From contig JADJOH010000007.1 in NCBI GenBank assembly GCA_016713925.1, positions 607,501-671,500 of the forward strand: a DNA stretch of 64,000 nucleotides, in the 5' to 3' direction. A program made the position numbers and the translations under genes. This stretch comes from Bacteroidota bacterium. GTDB lineage: Bacteria; Bacteroidota; Bacteroidia; AKYH767-A; OLB10. This document shows, one piece after another, positions 37,647 to 46,713 of this stretch. The notes under the pieces were generated by a model. The model searched no databases. It saw only the letters and a program-made list of their open reading frames with translations, and was not told the DNA's origin. Position 1 is the stretch's first letter, and each line of letters begins with the position of its first letter.

Positions 37647-38599
37647 ACAGTTTCATAGGAGGATATATTTCGCAAATCAAGCGCCGTTCTGCCATCTTCT
37701 GCAGTGGAGATAATGGAATGGAATTTCGCATTTTGGATAAGCTCCTGCCATTTATAGGAAGTGCGTGAATACACCTGTTGCACATAAGTATCATCAATGG
37801 CTTTTATATTGACCATGAATTCCGCATCCAGTGATTTGTAGTCCTTTGCTGTAAGTTCTTTTAAAGGACTCTCTTCATTGATAGGATGAACAACCGTCCA
37901 GCTCATGGCCAATAAATTAATCTTTTCCACTTCAAGTTTAAGCCGTTGAAATCGTCTGAATATTTTGCCATTGAATTCTTCATTGTAAGCAAATAACAGG
38001 AGCGCTTCTACCTCGATGAGCTGATTGGTACGCGCATTGGTAATTCGGAGCATTAAGGCAGTAGGGGCATTCAATGAAAGCGTTGCATGTGTGTAGGGAG
38101 ATATCAGAATATTGTCACTGTAAATCAATTTAGCAGTTGGTCGTGAAAATCTTCCGTATAAGAGTCCGGTGGCAAGAGCGAAACCCAGCAAACCAATCAT
38201 GGACTCAATTGCCGCCATACTGCTTGTAAAGGTGCCTATAGGATTAAGTCTTCCGTATCCAACCGTGGTAAGTGATTGCGCACTGAAGAAAAAGACTTCG
38301 AGGAAATGTTCCCATTCCGTTGTATATATCATTCCGGCGATTCCGTTTGGTGCAATAAAATAATATATAAGACTAAAGAGGGTATTGGTTGCTATATAAA
38401 ACAAGAAAACCAGGAGGTTAAATTTCCACCAACTCATCGTAATGAGGGAATGATAAATATTGATGATATTGAATCTGGGCTCACCCAATCTTAAAATATT
38501 GGCGCTACCATCTTTATTGAGAATCCTTTTTCCGGAAGAATTGGTTATTGTACCAAACCCGAATTCAGACGCTTCGTTTTTCTTAAAAATTTTGACCAT
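37643..38599 (-). CDS. Inward-rectifier potassium channel (KirBac-type)
   Basis: A 318-residue channel. TM1 (WWKFNLLVFLFYIATNTLFSLIYYF), the pore with selectivity filter TTVGYGRLNP (~115), TM2 (SMIGLLGFALATGLLYGRFSRP) and a cytoplasmic immunoglobulin-like domain (~150-318) with PTALMLRITNARTNQLIEVEA match KirBac proteins. It conducts K+ across the inner membrane, gated by lipids or ligands. The downstream TPR gene overlaps it, so they form an operon. A clear channel with intact filter. Confidence 0.93.
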   Translation of the reverse strand: MVKIFKKNEASEFGFGTITNSSGKRILNKDGSANILRLGEPRFNIINIYHSLITMSWWKFNLLVFLFYIATNTLFSLIYYFIAPNGIAGMIYTTEWEHFLEVFFFSAQSLTTVGYGRLNPIGTFTSSMAAIESMIGLLGFALATGLLYGRFSRPTAKLIYSDNILISPYTHATLSLNAPTALMLRITNARTNQLIEVEALLLFAYNEEFNGKIFRRFQRLKLEVEKINLLAMSWTVVHPINEESPLKELTAKDYKSLDAEFMVNIKAIDDTYVQQVYSRTSYKWQELIQNAKFHSIISTAEDGRTALDLRNISSYETV

Positions 38600-38682
38600 T
38601 TTCCGATGTTAGTTCCTGCTGTAGTAAATTATTTAATGGTTTTTACGAGAATGAAATGAAGCAGAATTGGAAAATGTTTGGT

Positions 38683-39399
38683 TCAATCATAAGATTCAAA
38701 ACGAATCGATTTCCTGTCATAGCCCATCACTTCGAGCCGGTGTCTGGCCTCTTTAAGCATATCAGCCCATCCACAAATGTAAAAATAGGCCGACCGGTGA
38801 TCTTTAAAGATTTCCTCGTAAGTTGTGTGAACATAGCCTGTCAATCCTTTCCATCCTTCATTTGCACGGGATAAGACAGGAAGAAATTTGAAAGTGGGAA
38901 ATTTTTCCTGTAATCCTTCCATCTCCTTCCTGTATAGAATGTCTTTCTCCCATCTGTTTCCAAATACAAGATATAAGTTTCTGTGCGGAATTCCCTTGTT
39001 CAGTATATCCAGAATCTGTGACCGAAGCGGGGCGACTCCTGTCCCTGTTCCAATGAAACAAATATCTCTGTCTATAGTTTCAGGGAGCTGGAATTTACCG
39101 AGCACCTTTGAAATTTTTACCGTAGTTCCTATTTGATAATGCTCCCAGATATATGGAGTACCGAGTCCTTTGTCGTTAAGGACAATGCATAATTCAAAAA
39201 TATTATCATCACTTGGCGGAGAAGCGATGGAATAACTGCGATTGGTGTATTTGGAAGCAATGGGCAAGTCGAGCATGATGAATTGACCGGCTTTAAATGA
39301 AAAGGGGACTTCATCCGGAACTTTAATAAAGTACCTCTTCACACGTTCATTTTCATCAATAATATTTACAACCGTTGCATCGCTGAACTGATAGGCCAT
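38683..39399 (-). CDS. Ferredoxin-NADP+ reductase-like flavoprotein
   Basis: A 238-residue FNR-family oxidoreductase. FAD-binding RSYSIAS (RxYS motif, ~58) and FIGTGTGVAPLRSQI (NAD(P) binding, ~113) and YICGWADMLKEARHRL (C-terminal) are present. Length is that of the minimal FNR domain with no ferredoxin domain attached. It would exchange electrons between NAD(P)H and a ferredoxin or flavodoxin. A candidate promoter lies upstream (39418-39449). Confidence 0.88.
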   Translation of the reverse strand: MAYQFSDATVVNIIDENERVKRYFIKVPDEVPFSFKAGQFIMLDLPIASKYTNRSYSIASPPSDDNIFELCIVLNDKGLGTPYIWEHYQIGTTVKISKVLGKFQLPETIDRDICFIGTGTGVAPLRSQILDILNKGIPHRNLYLVFGNRWEKDILYRKEMEGLQEKFPTFKFLPVLSRANEGWKGLTGYVHTTYEEIFKDHRSAYFYICGWADMLKEARHRLEVMGYDRKSIRFESYD

Positions 39400-39417
39400 A
39401 GCGCATTAAAGTTTTGT

Positions 39418-39449
39418 TAAAAATACTTCGAATTGTGGTGCTCGCCAAA
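39418..39449 (-). promoter_or_regulatory. Probable promoter of the FNR-like gene
   Basis: Minus strand: TTTG (39449-39446), 20-base spacer, TATTTTTA (39425-39418), 7 of 8 bases of TAnnTTTG. It is 18 bases before the ATG. Confidence 0.5.
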
Positions 39450-39610
39450 CAAGGCGGATGGAATCTCTGAATTATTTTTTAGCAGTATCGGACTTTAACA
39501 AAGAAATGGATAGAAAATCAGTAGGTTACCCTTAAGTTTTATGTTGAAAACAGTGGGACACTCCTGTTCAGGTCGATGCTGATTAATTGCGTTAAAAGCT
39601 GTACGAAGGG

Positions 39611-40513
39611 TTATCCGCGAGGGTGGAACTGTAAAATTGCAGAGCGTAGATAATCTTTATCCAAATGGGTGTAAATTTCCGTTGTGGTAATACTACTATG
39701 TCCTAACATCTCCTGCACCGCCCTTAAATCAGCCCCTCCTTCAATTAAATGTGTAGCGAAGGAATGCCGGAAGGTATGCGGACTAATAGTAGTTCGAATG
39801 CCCGATTTCAGAGCAAGATTTTTTATGATGGTAAAGATCATGACGCGTGTGAGTTTTCTTCCTCTTCTGTTTAAGAATATAAAATCCTCATGTCCAGGTT
39901 TGATGTCCAGATGGCATCGGTAATTGTCTTTGTACAGCAAAATTTGCTTCATCGCTGAATTCCCAATAGGAACAATTCTTTCTTTGTTTCCTTTACCGGT
40001 AACCTTTACAAAACCGGCATCAAAGTAGGTTTGACTTAATTTTAAGGAAATAAGCTCTGAAACCCGGAGTCCACAGGAATACAAAGTTTCCAATAGTGCT
40101 TTGTTTCTTTGTCCTTCCGGTTGGCTTAAATCAATAGCCTCCAAAAGAGTGTTTATTTCTTCTACAGTGAGGAAATCGGGTAGTTTTTGTCCTATTTTAG
40201 GTCCTTCGATGAGTTCAGTAGGGTCGTCCTGTACCAGATTTTCCATGAGCAGGTATTTGTAAAAAGCCTTTACGCCTGAAAGAACTCTGGCCTGCGTTCG
40301 GGCCGTCATTCCCAATTCATTTATCCATACAATAAATTCCTGCAATACCTCATGTTTGAGCTGTTCAGGCATTACGGTGTTCTTTTTATAGTCAAGAAAC
40401 TGCACCAGTTTTTCCAAATCATGCTCATAAGCTTCCAGTGTATTCAGGGAAAGCGAGCGTTCCAACTGAAGGTAGCTGCGAAAACCTTTGATATAGGATT
40501 GCCAGGGATGCAT
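39611..40513 (-). CDS. xerD: Site-specific tyrosine recombinase XerD/XerC
   Basis: A 300-residue recombinase (start ATG 40513, MHPWQSYIKGF; an upstream ATG at 40552 would add 13 residues). It has a SAM-like N-terminal domain, catalytic R in LYSCGLRVSELISL, GKGNKERIVPIG (Lys), HTFRHSFATHL (His-x-x-Arg), LGHSSITTTEIYTHLD (His, Tyr). It fits XerD/XerC in length and resolves chromosome dimers at dif. It lies back to back with aroQ, sharing the 55-base interval. Confidence 0.9.
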   Translation of the reverse strand: MHPWQSYIKGFRSYLQLERSLSLNTLEAYEHDLEKLVQFLDYKKNTVMPEQLKHEVLQEFIVWINELGMTARTQARVLSGVKAFYKYLLMENLVQDDPTELIEGPKIGQKLPDFLTVEEINTLLEAIDLSQPEGQRNKALLETLYSCGLRVSELISLKLSQTYFDAGFVKVTGKGNKERIVPIGNSAMKQILLYKDNYRCHLDIKPGHEDFIFLNRRGRKLTRVMIFTIIKNLALKSGIRTTISPHTFRHSFATHLIEGGADLRAVQEMLGHSSITTTEIYTHLDKDYLRSAILQFHPRG

Positions 40514-40533
40514 GAGAATGCGAAGATAGAACC

Positions 40534-40562
40534 TTGTACTATTAAAGAACATCTTAACTTCG
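40534..40562 (+). promoter_or_regulatory. Divergent promoter region of aroQ and xerD
   Basis: For aroQ: TTG (40534-40536), 18 bases, TAACTTCG (40555-40562), with ATG 7 bases further. For xerD, TATCTTCG on the other strand (40528-40521) lies 7 bases before its ATG. Both are one base from the TAnnTTTG consensus. Confidence 0.45.
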
Positions 40563-40568
40563 CAACTT

Positions 40569-41018
40569 ATGAGAATTGATATCCTTAACGGACCTAATCT
40601 GAACCTGCTGGGTAAAAGGGAGCCGGGTATTTATGGAAATGAGAGTTTCGAATCCTATCTGGAGCAGTTGCGAATGGCATTCCCCGATATAGATATCCAC
40701 TACTTTCAAAGTAATGTGGAAGGGGAGCTGATAAACAGACTCCATGAGGTAGGATTTTCTTCAGATGGAATTGTATTGAATGCCGGTGGTTATACTCATA
40801 CCTCTGTAGCCATTGCCGACGCTGTTGCCGCTATAGCTACACCTGTCATTGAAGTGCATATTTCAAATATTTATGCCAGAGAGGAGTTTCGTCATATCAG
40901 TCTCCTTTCCCCAAAATGCAGGGGGAGCATTGCGGGACTTGGTATGGAAGGCTATAAATTGGCCCTGTATTACTTTTACACAACTTTAATTTATTTTGTG
41001 ACATATCTTATTAAATAG
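40569..41018 (+). CDS. aroQ: 3-dehydroquinate dehydratase, type II
   Basis: A 149-residue type II dehydroquinase, third step of the shikimate pathway. It begins MRIDILNGPNLNLLGKREPGIYG, with the reactive Arg (R18) and Tyr (Y23), then HYFQSNVEGELI, GIVLNAGGYTHTS (~65-80), VEVHISNIYAREEFR (His~101) and GLGMEGYKLAL. Everything needed for catalysis is present. A C-terminal tail of ~12 hydrophobic residues (FYTTLIYFVTYL) is unusual. Confidence 0.95.
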   Translation: MRIDILNGPNLNLLGKREPGIYGNESFESYLEQLRMAFPDIDIHYFQSNVEGELINRLHEVGFSSDGIVLNAGGYTHTSVAIADAVAAIATPVIEVHISNIYAREEFRHISLLSPKCRGSIAGLGMEGYKLALYYFYTTLIYFVTYLIK

Positions 41019-41084
41019 TGTGACTTCTGTTACTGAAATCTGCTATTTGAATGCGGAACTTTGTATCAACAAATTAAAACAGAT

Positions 41085-41744
41085 ATGGAAAGCACACAAG
41101 AACATACTCAAATGCCCCGGATAGGAGATAAAGCTCCGGATTTTGAGGCGATCACTACGATTGGTAAATTAAAATTCTCCGATTACAATAAAGGAAACTG
41201 GATTGTATTTTTTTCTCACCCCGCTGATTTTACTCCGGTCTGTACCACAGAAATGAGTGCATTCGCGGTAGAGGAACCAAAGTTCAATGCCATGGATACA
41301 AAGCTCCTCGGTTTAAGTATTGATAGCATTCACTCCCATATTGCGTGGGTGCACAATGTGAAGGAGAAGATGGGGATTAGCATGAAATTTCCGATCATCG
41401 CTGATATTGATATGAAAGTGGCAAAATTATATGGCATGCTTCAGCCGGGCGAAAGTGAAACAGCGGCAGTCAGGGCTGTGTTTTTTATTGATCCCACAGG
41501 AAAAATTCGTTTGATCATGTATTATCCGCTCAATGTTGGTCGAAATATGGATGAAATCTTTCGCGTCCTGAAAGCCCTCCAGGTAAGCGATGAACATAAA
41601 GTGGCCATGCCATTGAATTGGAAGCCCGGTGCAAAAGTGATTGTTCCGCCGCCTAAAACTTTAATAGATATGGAGGAGCGAGATACCAACACTTCTTACG
41701 AGAAGATTGATTTTTACCTCTGTAAGAAAGAATTGGCTGTGTAA
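41085..41744 (+). CDS. Peroxiredoxin (Prx6-like, 1-Cys type)
   Basis: A ~219-residue peroxiredoxin. The peroxidatic motif is HPADFTPVCTTE (Cys~47), with the Prx6-type order FFSHPADFTPVCTTEM and IADIDMKVAKLYG. It ends with VIVPPPKTLIDMEER, the long C-terminal arm of Prx6/AhpC1-like proteins. The first ATG in frame that begins a proper N-terminus is 41085 (MESTQ); a TTG at 41061 is possible. It reduces hydrogen peroxide and lipid peroxides. The terminator at 41762 follows. Confidence 0.9.
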   Translation: MESTQEHTQMPRIGDKAPDFEAITTIGKLKFSDYNKGNWIVFFSHPADFTPVCTTEMSAFAVEEPKFNAMDTKLLGLSIDSIHSHIAWVHNVKEKMGISMKFPIIADIDMKVAKLYGMLQPGESETAAVRAVFFIDPTGKIRLIMYYPLNVGRNMDEIFRVLKALQVSDEHKVAMPLNWKPGAKVIVPPPKTLIDMEERDTNTSYEKIDFYLCKKELAV

Positions 41745-41761
41745 AAAAATAGTATTTATTT

Positions 41762-41802
41762 AACAGGCTTCTCCGGAATTGTTGGAGAGGCCTGTTTACT
41801 TT
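41762..41802 (+). terminator. Terminator of the peroxiredoxin gene
   Basis: AACAGGCTTCTCC (41762-41774) can pair with GGAGAGGCCTGTT (41784-41796) over 13 bp with one G-T pair, then TACTTTTG. It lies just before the next gene. Confidence 0.7.
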
Positions 41803-41811
41803 TGAGTGGTA

Positions 41812-42759
41812 ATGAAGAATAATCTCCTGAGCCAACAGGCAAGTATAGTAATGATGGTTCGTCCGGCATTTTTTGGATTTAATCCGGAGACAGCGGCAAG
41901 TAATGCTTTTCAGCAGGAGCGGAAAGGAGCAATAGCAGATAGCCTCCACGAACAGGCCCTTCGCGAATTTGATTTGGTGAGAGAAAAATTAGTTGTTGCA
42001 GGAATCAATGTGCATGTTTTTCAAAATGCAGATGTGGATACACCTGATGCTATTTTTCCCAATAACTGGTTCAGTACCCATCACGATGGCACCTTGGTAC
42101 TCTATCCCATGCTGGCTCTAAATCGCCGTCGTGAAAGAAGTTCCGGTCTTGAGCAGTATCTGGAAGGAGCATTTAAAATCAACCGAAAACTTGATCTTAC
42201 CTCTTGGGAAGAGCAAAGTAAATTTCTCGAGGGTACAGGTAGTATTGTTTTTGATCATGCTTGCAAAATGGCTTATGCGGTATCGAGTCCAAGGACGAAT
42301 TTGGAAGTCTTGCATGCACTTTGTATAGAATTGAATTACGATTATCATTCTTTTCATTGTAATGATGCAATTGGAAATCCGGTCTATCACACCAACGTGG
42401 TGATGCATATTGGTGAAAATTATATCATGTATTGTGAGGAGGGGATTCCTTCGGAAGAAGAACGAAGTAGATTGAAAATAAGTTTTTCGGATTCCGGAAG
42501 AACATTACTGACTTTGTCATTGGCGCAGATGAATTCTTTCTGTGGAAATATGCTTCAAATTAAAAATCGTGATGGTCGTTTGTTTACCGTTTGTTCACGT
42601 ACGGCTTATGATTCGTTAGAGGAAAAGCAGCTTGAGCAAATGCAGGAGCATACTGAATTTTTAATTGTAGACATTCCTGTTATTGAGAATGTAGGAGGAG
42701 GTGGCGTGCGCTGTATGCTTGCTGAAATTTTCCTTGAACCAAAAATAGTAGCACACTAA
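41812..42759 (+). CDS. ctlX: CtlX-type citrulline/arginine hydrolase (amidinotransferase family)
   Basis: A ~315-residue pentein-fold hydrolase of the guanidine-modifying superfamily. PNNWFSTHHDG (~85; substrate Asp/Asn region), EGTGSIVFDH (~145), YHTNVVMHIGENYIMY (His~200) and the catalytic Cys in NVGGGGVRCMLAEIF (~302) are visible, so the Cys-His pair is complete. Members of this family hydrolyse citrulline or dimethylarginine. ATG 41812 is preferred over GTG 41806. Its stop is directly followed by the CoA-transferase ATG (42760), indicating an operon. Confidence 0.8.
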   Translation: MKNNLLSQQASIVMMVRPAFFGFNPETAASNAFQQERKGAIADSLHEQALREFDLVREKLVVAGINVHVFQNADVDTPDAIFPNNWFSTHHDGTLVLYPMLALNRRRERSSGLEQYLEGAFKINRKLDLTSWEEQSKFLEGTGSIVFDHACKMAYAVSSPRTNLEVLHALCIELNYDYHSFHCNDAIGNPVYHTNVVMHIGENYIMYCEEGIPSEEERSRLKISFSDSGRTLLTLSLAQMNSFCGNMLQIKNRDGRLFTVCSRTAYDSLEEKQLEQMQEHTEFLIVDIPVIENVGGGGVRCMLAEIFLEPKIVAH

Positions 42760-43833
42760 ATGGATATTTTCAAAGGGCTCCGCGTAGTTGAACTGGCCAA
42801 TGTTTTGGCAGGACCTGCTGTTGGAATGTTTTTCGCGGAGTTAGGAGCGGAAGTGATTAAAATAGAAAATAAGAGTACCGGTGGCGATCTCACCAGGAAA
42901 TGGAAATTGCCGGTGGAACAAAAAGAATCAACAACGTCTTCTTATTATCATTCGGTCAATTGGAATAAAGAAATACTTTTTCTTGATCTGAAGGAGGCAG
43001 TAGATCATGCTGTTGCAATAGAGAAAATCAGTGCTGCTGATTTACTCATTACAAATTTTAAGAGTGGAGATGCAGAAAAATTAGGAATGAGTTCTTCGGT
43101 ACTGCTTTCCCGTTATCCTTCGCTGATTATTGCAGAAATTACAGGCTTTGACGATCAGGAAAGAGTGGCTTATGATGCCGTATTGCAGGCGGAGACAGGG
43201 TTCATGTCGCTGAATGGAAATCCGGGAGATCAACCGATGAAAATGCCTGTGGCATTGATCGATCTTTTAGCTGCCCATCAATTAAAGGAAGGAATACTGA
43301 TCGCATTACTGCAACGTGCTAAAACAGGAAAGGGGTGCAAAGTGACAGCATCCTTGTACCGTTCTGCAATAGCTTCATTAGCGAATCAGGCAAGCGCCTA
43401 TTTAAATACCCATGTTGTTCCTTTGGCTTCCGGATCATTGCATCCTACCATTGCTCCTTATGGTGAAATGTTTCGCTGCGCTGATGGACAATTGGTGCTC
43501 CTGGCAGTGGGTACAGACAAGCAGTTTTTGCGTTTGCTGGATATTTTGAAAGCAGAAGAAATGGGGTCCGATCCACTTTTTTCAACCAATACTAACCGGG
43601 TTATCAATCGTAAGATTCTTGCCGAAAAGTTAAATAAGTATATAGCGTTATTGACATCTGAAAATCTTCTTTCGGCCTGTCATCGCGCAAAAGTTCCTGC
43701 AGCATCAGTACGATCTATCGATCAGGTTTTTATGGACCCTTCCATTCAATCTATGGTGTTGGAACAACAGGAAGGTGATGGTAGTGTCAGTAAGAGAGTA
43801 GCAACAGTAGCATTTAAAATTGAAAATGAATGA
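42760..43833 (+). CDS. CoA transferase, family III (CaiB/BaiF)
   Basis: A 357-residue family III CoA transferase. It begins GLRVVELANVLAGPAVGMFFAELGAEVIKIE, the family signature, with RYPSLIIAEITGF and YDAVLQAETGFMSLNG (region of the catalytic Asp) and LHPTIAPYGEMFRCADGQLVLLAV near the middle. It exchanges CoA between carboxylic acids; the acid is unknown. It begins one base after ctlX and overlaps the GNAT gene (ATGA), so the three form an operon. No obvious link of their substrates. Confidence 0.88.
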   Translation: MDIFKGLRVVELANVLAGPAVGMFFAELGAEVIKIENKSTGGDLTRKWKLPVEQKESTTSSYYHSVNWNKEILFLDLKEAVDHAVAIEKISAADLLITNFKSGDAEKLGMSSSVLLSRYPSLIIAEITGFDDQERVAYDAVLQAETGFMSLNGNPGDQPMKMPVALIDLLAAHQLKEGILIALLQRAKTGKGCKVTASLYRSAIASLANQASAYLNTHVVPLASGSLHPTIAPYGEMFRCADGQLVLLAVGTDKQFLRLLDILKAEEMGSDPLFSTNTNRVINRKILAEKLNKYIALLTSENLLSACHRAKVPAASVRSIDQVFMDPSIQSMVLEQQEGDGSVSKRVATVAFKIENE

Positions 43834-44297
43834 GCAAGCTTCCTGAAAATTTCAAGTTCATGGATCCATTCCATTCGAACAGAGAAGACGAGTATTTCCT
43901 GCTGCGATGGGAAGTCCTTCGCAAGCCATGGAATCAGCCCAAAGGGACGGAGAGAGATGAACTCGAGCAGAAGTCCTTGCATCGGATGATTGTAGGTGCT
44001 GATGAAGTAATCGTGGCAACAGGTCGTCTTCAGCTTAATGAACCCACTGTGGCTCAAATACGATATATGGCCGTTCATGAGCAATTCAGGGGGCTTCAGC
44101 TGGGGAAGGCGATGATGGAAGAGCTGGAGTCTTTGGCGCTTGATGCGGGTGCGGAGAAAGTAATTCTGCAAGCCAGAGAAAATGCCTTGCAATTTTATGA
44201 ATCCTGTGGTTATGAGATCGTGATGGAGACTTTTTTACTGTATGAGAGTATTCAGCATTATCTGATGGAAAAGATTTTAGTAAAGATTCCTGAATGA
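43830..44297 (+). CDS. GNAT-family N-acetyltransferase
   Basis: A 155-residue GNAT protein. The acetyl-CoA loop is RGLQLGKAMMEELE (motif A, Q/R-x-x-G-x-A form, ~87-100), preceded by ATGRLQLNEPTVAQIRYMAVHEQF (beta4) and followed by VILQARENALQFYESCGYEIV (motif B). It starts at the ATGA overlap with the CoA transferase. Substrate unknown; may be an amine or a protein N-terminus. Confidence 0.85.
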   Translation: MSKLPENFKFMDPFHSNREDEYFLLRWEVLRKPWNQPKGTERDELEQKSLHRMIVGADEVIVATGRLQLNEPTVAQIRYMAVHEQFRGLQLGKAMMEELESLALDAGAEKVILQARENALQFYESCGYEIVMETFLLYESIQHYLMEKILVKIPE

Positions 44298-44300
44298 TCT

Positions 44301-44308
44301 TAAATTTG
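44301..44308 (+). promoter_or_regulatory. Probable -7 box of trmD
   Basis: TAAATTTG matches TAnnTTTG and lies 4 bases before ATG 44313, so a leaderless transcript is implied. The -33 element is not clear. Confidence 0.4.
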
Positions 44309-44312
44309 CACA

Positions 44313-44996
44313 ATGCGGATAGATATCATCACAGTGCACCCTGAGTTACTGGAAAGTCCCTTTAATCATTCTATATTAAAAAGAGCCAAAGAGAAGGGAT
44401 TGGTGGAAGTAAATCTCATCAACCTTCGTGATTATGCATTCAGCAAGCACCACAATACCGATGACTATGCCTTTGGAGGTGGTGCAGGAATGGTGATGAT
44501 GATTGAGCCGATTGCTTTATGTATAGAGGCGCTTCAATTGAAGAATACGTATGATGAAATAATTTACATGAGTCCGGATGGTGTTATGCTCGATCAACCG
44601 TTGGCCAATTCCATATCGCTTCAGCAAAATATCATACTGCTTTGCGGGCATTATAAGGGTGTGGACGAGCGGGTACGGGAGCATTTCATCACCAGGGAAA
44701 TCAGTATCGGCAACTATGTATTGTCAGGAGGTGAATTGGCTGCTGCAGTGCTTTGTGATGCGGTGATTCGTTTAATTCCGGGGGTGCTGAATGATGAAAC
44801 CTCTGCTTTGTCCGATTCCTTTCAGGATAACTTGATCGCACCTCCTGTGTATACACGTCCTGCAGAATTCAGAGGTTGGAAAGTACCGGATGTACTTCTT
44901 TCAGGACATGAAGCTAAAATCAATCAATGGAGATATGAACAGTCGTTGATACGCACACAGGAGCGAAGACCGGATTTATTGAGAAAAAACGAGTAA
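44313..44996 (+). CDS. trmD: tRNA (guanine-N1)-methyltransferase TrmD
   Basis: A 227-residue SPOUT methyltransferase modifying G37 of tRNAs. It begins MRIDIITVHPELLESPFNHSI, with DDYAFGGGAGMVMMIEPI (~55-72), ILLCGHYKGVDERV (~108), ISIGNYVLSGGELAA (knot, SAM binding ~135) and the C-terminal RYEQSLIRTQERRPDLL (dimer and tRNA binding). Length and motifs are standard. It ends one base before the convergent WecA-like gene. rpsP and rimM, its common neighbours, are absent. Confidence 0.96.
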   Translation: MRIDIITVHPELLESPFNHSILKRAKEKGLVEVNLINLRDYAFSKHHNTDDYAFGGGAGMVMMIEPIALCIEALQLKNTYDEIIYMSPDGVMLDQPLANSISLQQNIILLCGHYKGVDERVREHFITREISIGNYVLSGGELAAAVLCDAVIRLIPGVLNDETSALSDSFQDNLIAPPVYTRPAEFRGWKVPDVLLSGHEAKINQWRYEQSLIRTQERRPDLLRKNE

Positions 44997-44997
44997 G

Positions 44998-46140
44998 TTA
45001 GTTTCCCGCAGGAGTATTTTCCTGATTAAGTTTTATCTCCCTTAAACGGGCTCTGGTTTTTAAACTTCCATTTCTGGTCGTATAAAAGAAGAAAGCGAGC
45101 AATGCAGAGAAATAGGCGAAAAAGATGAGACTATGAGTATGCGTCCATTCTCCAAGAAATTCTTCAATGATGACATTTAACAACAATGAAATAAAGGCTA
45201 ACGCTAGAAATACGATGCCTACTTTTCCATCAGATAGCCCCAGTAAAGCCAGACTATGCGTTGTATGATCCTTACCTCCGATAAATGGAGATCGACCTGC
45301 AGAAAGACGATTTACGACCACCACCGTCGTATCCAGAATCGGCAGAATAAATGTCATAATAGTAACTGCGAATAATTTCCCGGTGGCCGGTGTAGCGGGA
45401 GCGTAGGGATCATTCCAAAAATAGATAATTCCCATTGCTGCCAGGAACACGCCGAGGAACTGACTGCCGGTATCCCCCATATACATTTTTGAAGGATGCC
45501 AGTTGAATCTCAAAAAAGCAATCAGGGAGGCAAGAACTCCAATTAAAACCAGGAGATGCATGCTGGTGATATCACCATTATGAAGAATTCTATAGATAGT
45601 GTTCACAATGATGCCGATGGATACAGTAGCTGTAATTCCATCCATATTATCCAGCATATTTATAGAATTCATGATACCAATCACCCAAAAAAGTGTTACC
45701 GTATAATTTAATATATCACTTTCGAAAATATGAATACTGATTCCCGTACTAATGAGTAGCCCGGCACAAAGCAATTGTACTCCGAATTTTAGCCAGGGCC
45801 TGGTATTGTAAGCATCGTCAGCCAGTCCGATAATAAACCCAGCACCACAGGAGAGGAGAATGCCAATGAAGCCTAACTGGTAAGCGTCTTGTGAAGGTTC
45901 AAATAAAATGGAGTAGGAGGCGAGAGACAAAAGAAATATGATGTAGAAAGTTATTCCGCCGATGGAAGGTTTCGATAGAGCGCCCCATCTGATAATGGTG
46001 CCATCCGAATTATTTCTTATGCCAAGCGTTTTAAAAAACCGGAGAAAAAGAATATTGATCATCATAGAAAAGCCTACCGCTACCGCGAAAAATAGCGTGT
46101 ATAAAATGAAACTACTGTTTTGTAAGAAACCCTCGGTCAT
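44998..46140 (-). CDS. Undecaprenyl-phosphate sugar-1-phosphate transferase (WecA/TagO-like)
   Basis: A 380-residue polytopic enzyme (about 10 TM helices) of the MraY/WecA family. Hallmarks: GLADDAYNTRPWLKF (~116; the D-D motif), NSINMLDNMDGITATVS (~170), MYMGDTGSQFLGVFLAAMG (~225) and KDHTTHSLALLGLSDG (~290, the HxxH region). It starts the lipid-linked unit of surface polysaccharide by joining a sugar-phosphate to undecaprenyl phosphate. It follows rfbC with no gap on the minus strand and ends the operon. Confidence 0.88.
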   Translation of the reverse strand: MTEGFLQNSSFILYTLFFAVAVGFSMMINILFLRFFKTLGIRNNSDGTIIRWGALSKPSIGGITFYIIFLLSLASYSILFEPSQDAYQLGFIGILLSCGAGFIIGLADDAYNTRPWLKFGVQLLCAGLLISTGISIHIFESDILNYTVTLFWVIGIMNSINMLDNMDGITATVSIGIIVNTIYRILHNGDITSMHLLVLIGVLASLIAFLRFNWHPSKMYMGDTGSQFLGVFLAAMGIIYFWNDPYAPATPATGKLFAVTIMTFILPILDTTVVVVNRLSAGRSPFIGGKDHTTHSLALLGLSDGKVGIVFLALAFISLLLNVIIEEFLGEWTHTHSLIFFAYFSALLAFFFYTTRNGSLKTRARLREIKLNQENTPAGN

Positions 46141-46713
46141 TTATATTTTAAATTCAAATCTTGATTCAATTTGGTTAAACAGGGGCAACTCCCGGTCTTT
46201 ATCTGATACTATCGGTTGACTGATTCCCCAGTCAATATTTAATTCAGGGTCATTCCAAAGAATTCCACTTTCTGAATTCTTGTCATATAGGTTAGTGCAT
46301 TTATAAAGAAAAATGGTATTCTCTTCCAAAGATATAAAACCATGTGCAAAACCGGGTGGAATCCAGAATAAAAATTGGTTCTCCGCACTTAATTCCACTT
46401 TCAGGTGTTGGCCATAGGTAGGCGAATTTTTCCTGATATCTACTGCAATATCCAGAACGCTACCGGATAACACACGTACTAATTTACCCTGATCAAATGG
46501 CGGATGCTGAAAATGTAGCCCTCTCAACACATTTTTCACACTACTGCTTTGATTATCCTGAACAAAATGAGAAGTAATGCCGTTTTTATGAAATACATTT
46601 TCATTATAGGACTCAAAGAAGTATCCCCGTTCATCATAAAACACGCGTGGTTTTATAAGCAGAGGTCCGGATATTTCAAACTGAGTTACTTCCATTTCAG
46701 GATTTTTTGACAT
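46141..46713 (-). CDS. rfbC: dTDP-4-dehydrorhamnose 3,5-epimerase
   Basis: A 190-residue cupin epimerase. FFESYNENVF, HFVQDNQSSSVKNVLRGLHFQ (~48-70, with the catalytic His in LRGLHFQ), DIAVDIRKNSPTYGQHL and FLFWIPPGFAHGFISLE (~110-127) are as in RmlC. It makes dTDP-4-keto-L-rhamnose for surface polysaccharide. RmlA, B and D are not in the window. It overlaps the Wzc gene by 17 bases, so the two are co-translated. Confidence 0.92.
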   Translation of the reverse strand: MSKNPEMEVTQFEISGPLLIKPRVFYDERGYFFESYNENVFHKNGITSHFVQDNQSSSVKNVLRGLHFQHPPFDQGKLVRVLSGSVLDIAVDIRKNSPTYGQHLKVELSAENQFLFWIPPGFAHGFISLEENTIFLYKCTNLYDKNSESGILWNDPELNIDWGISQPIVSDKDRELPLFNQIESRFEFKI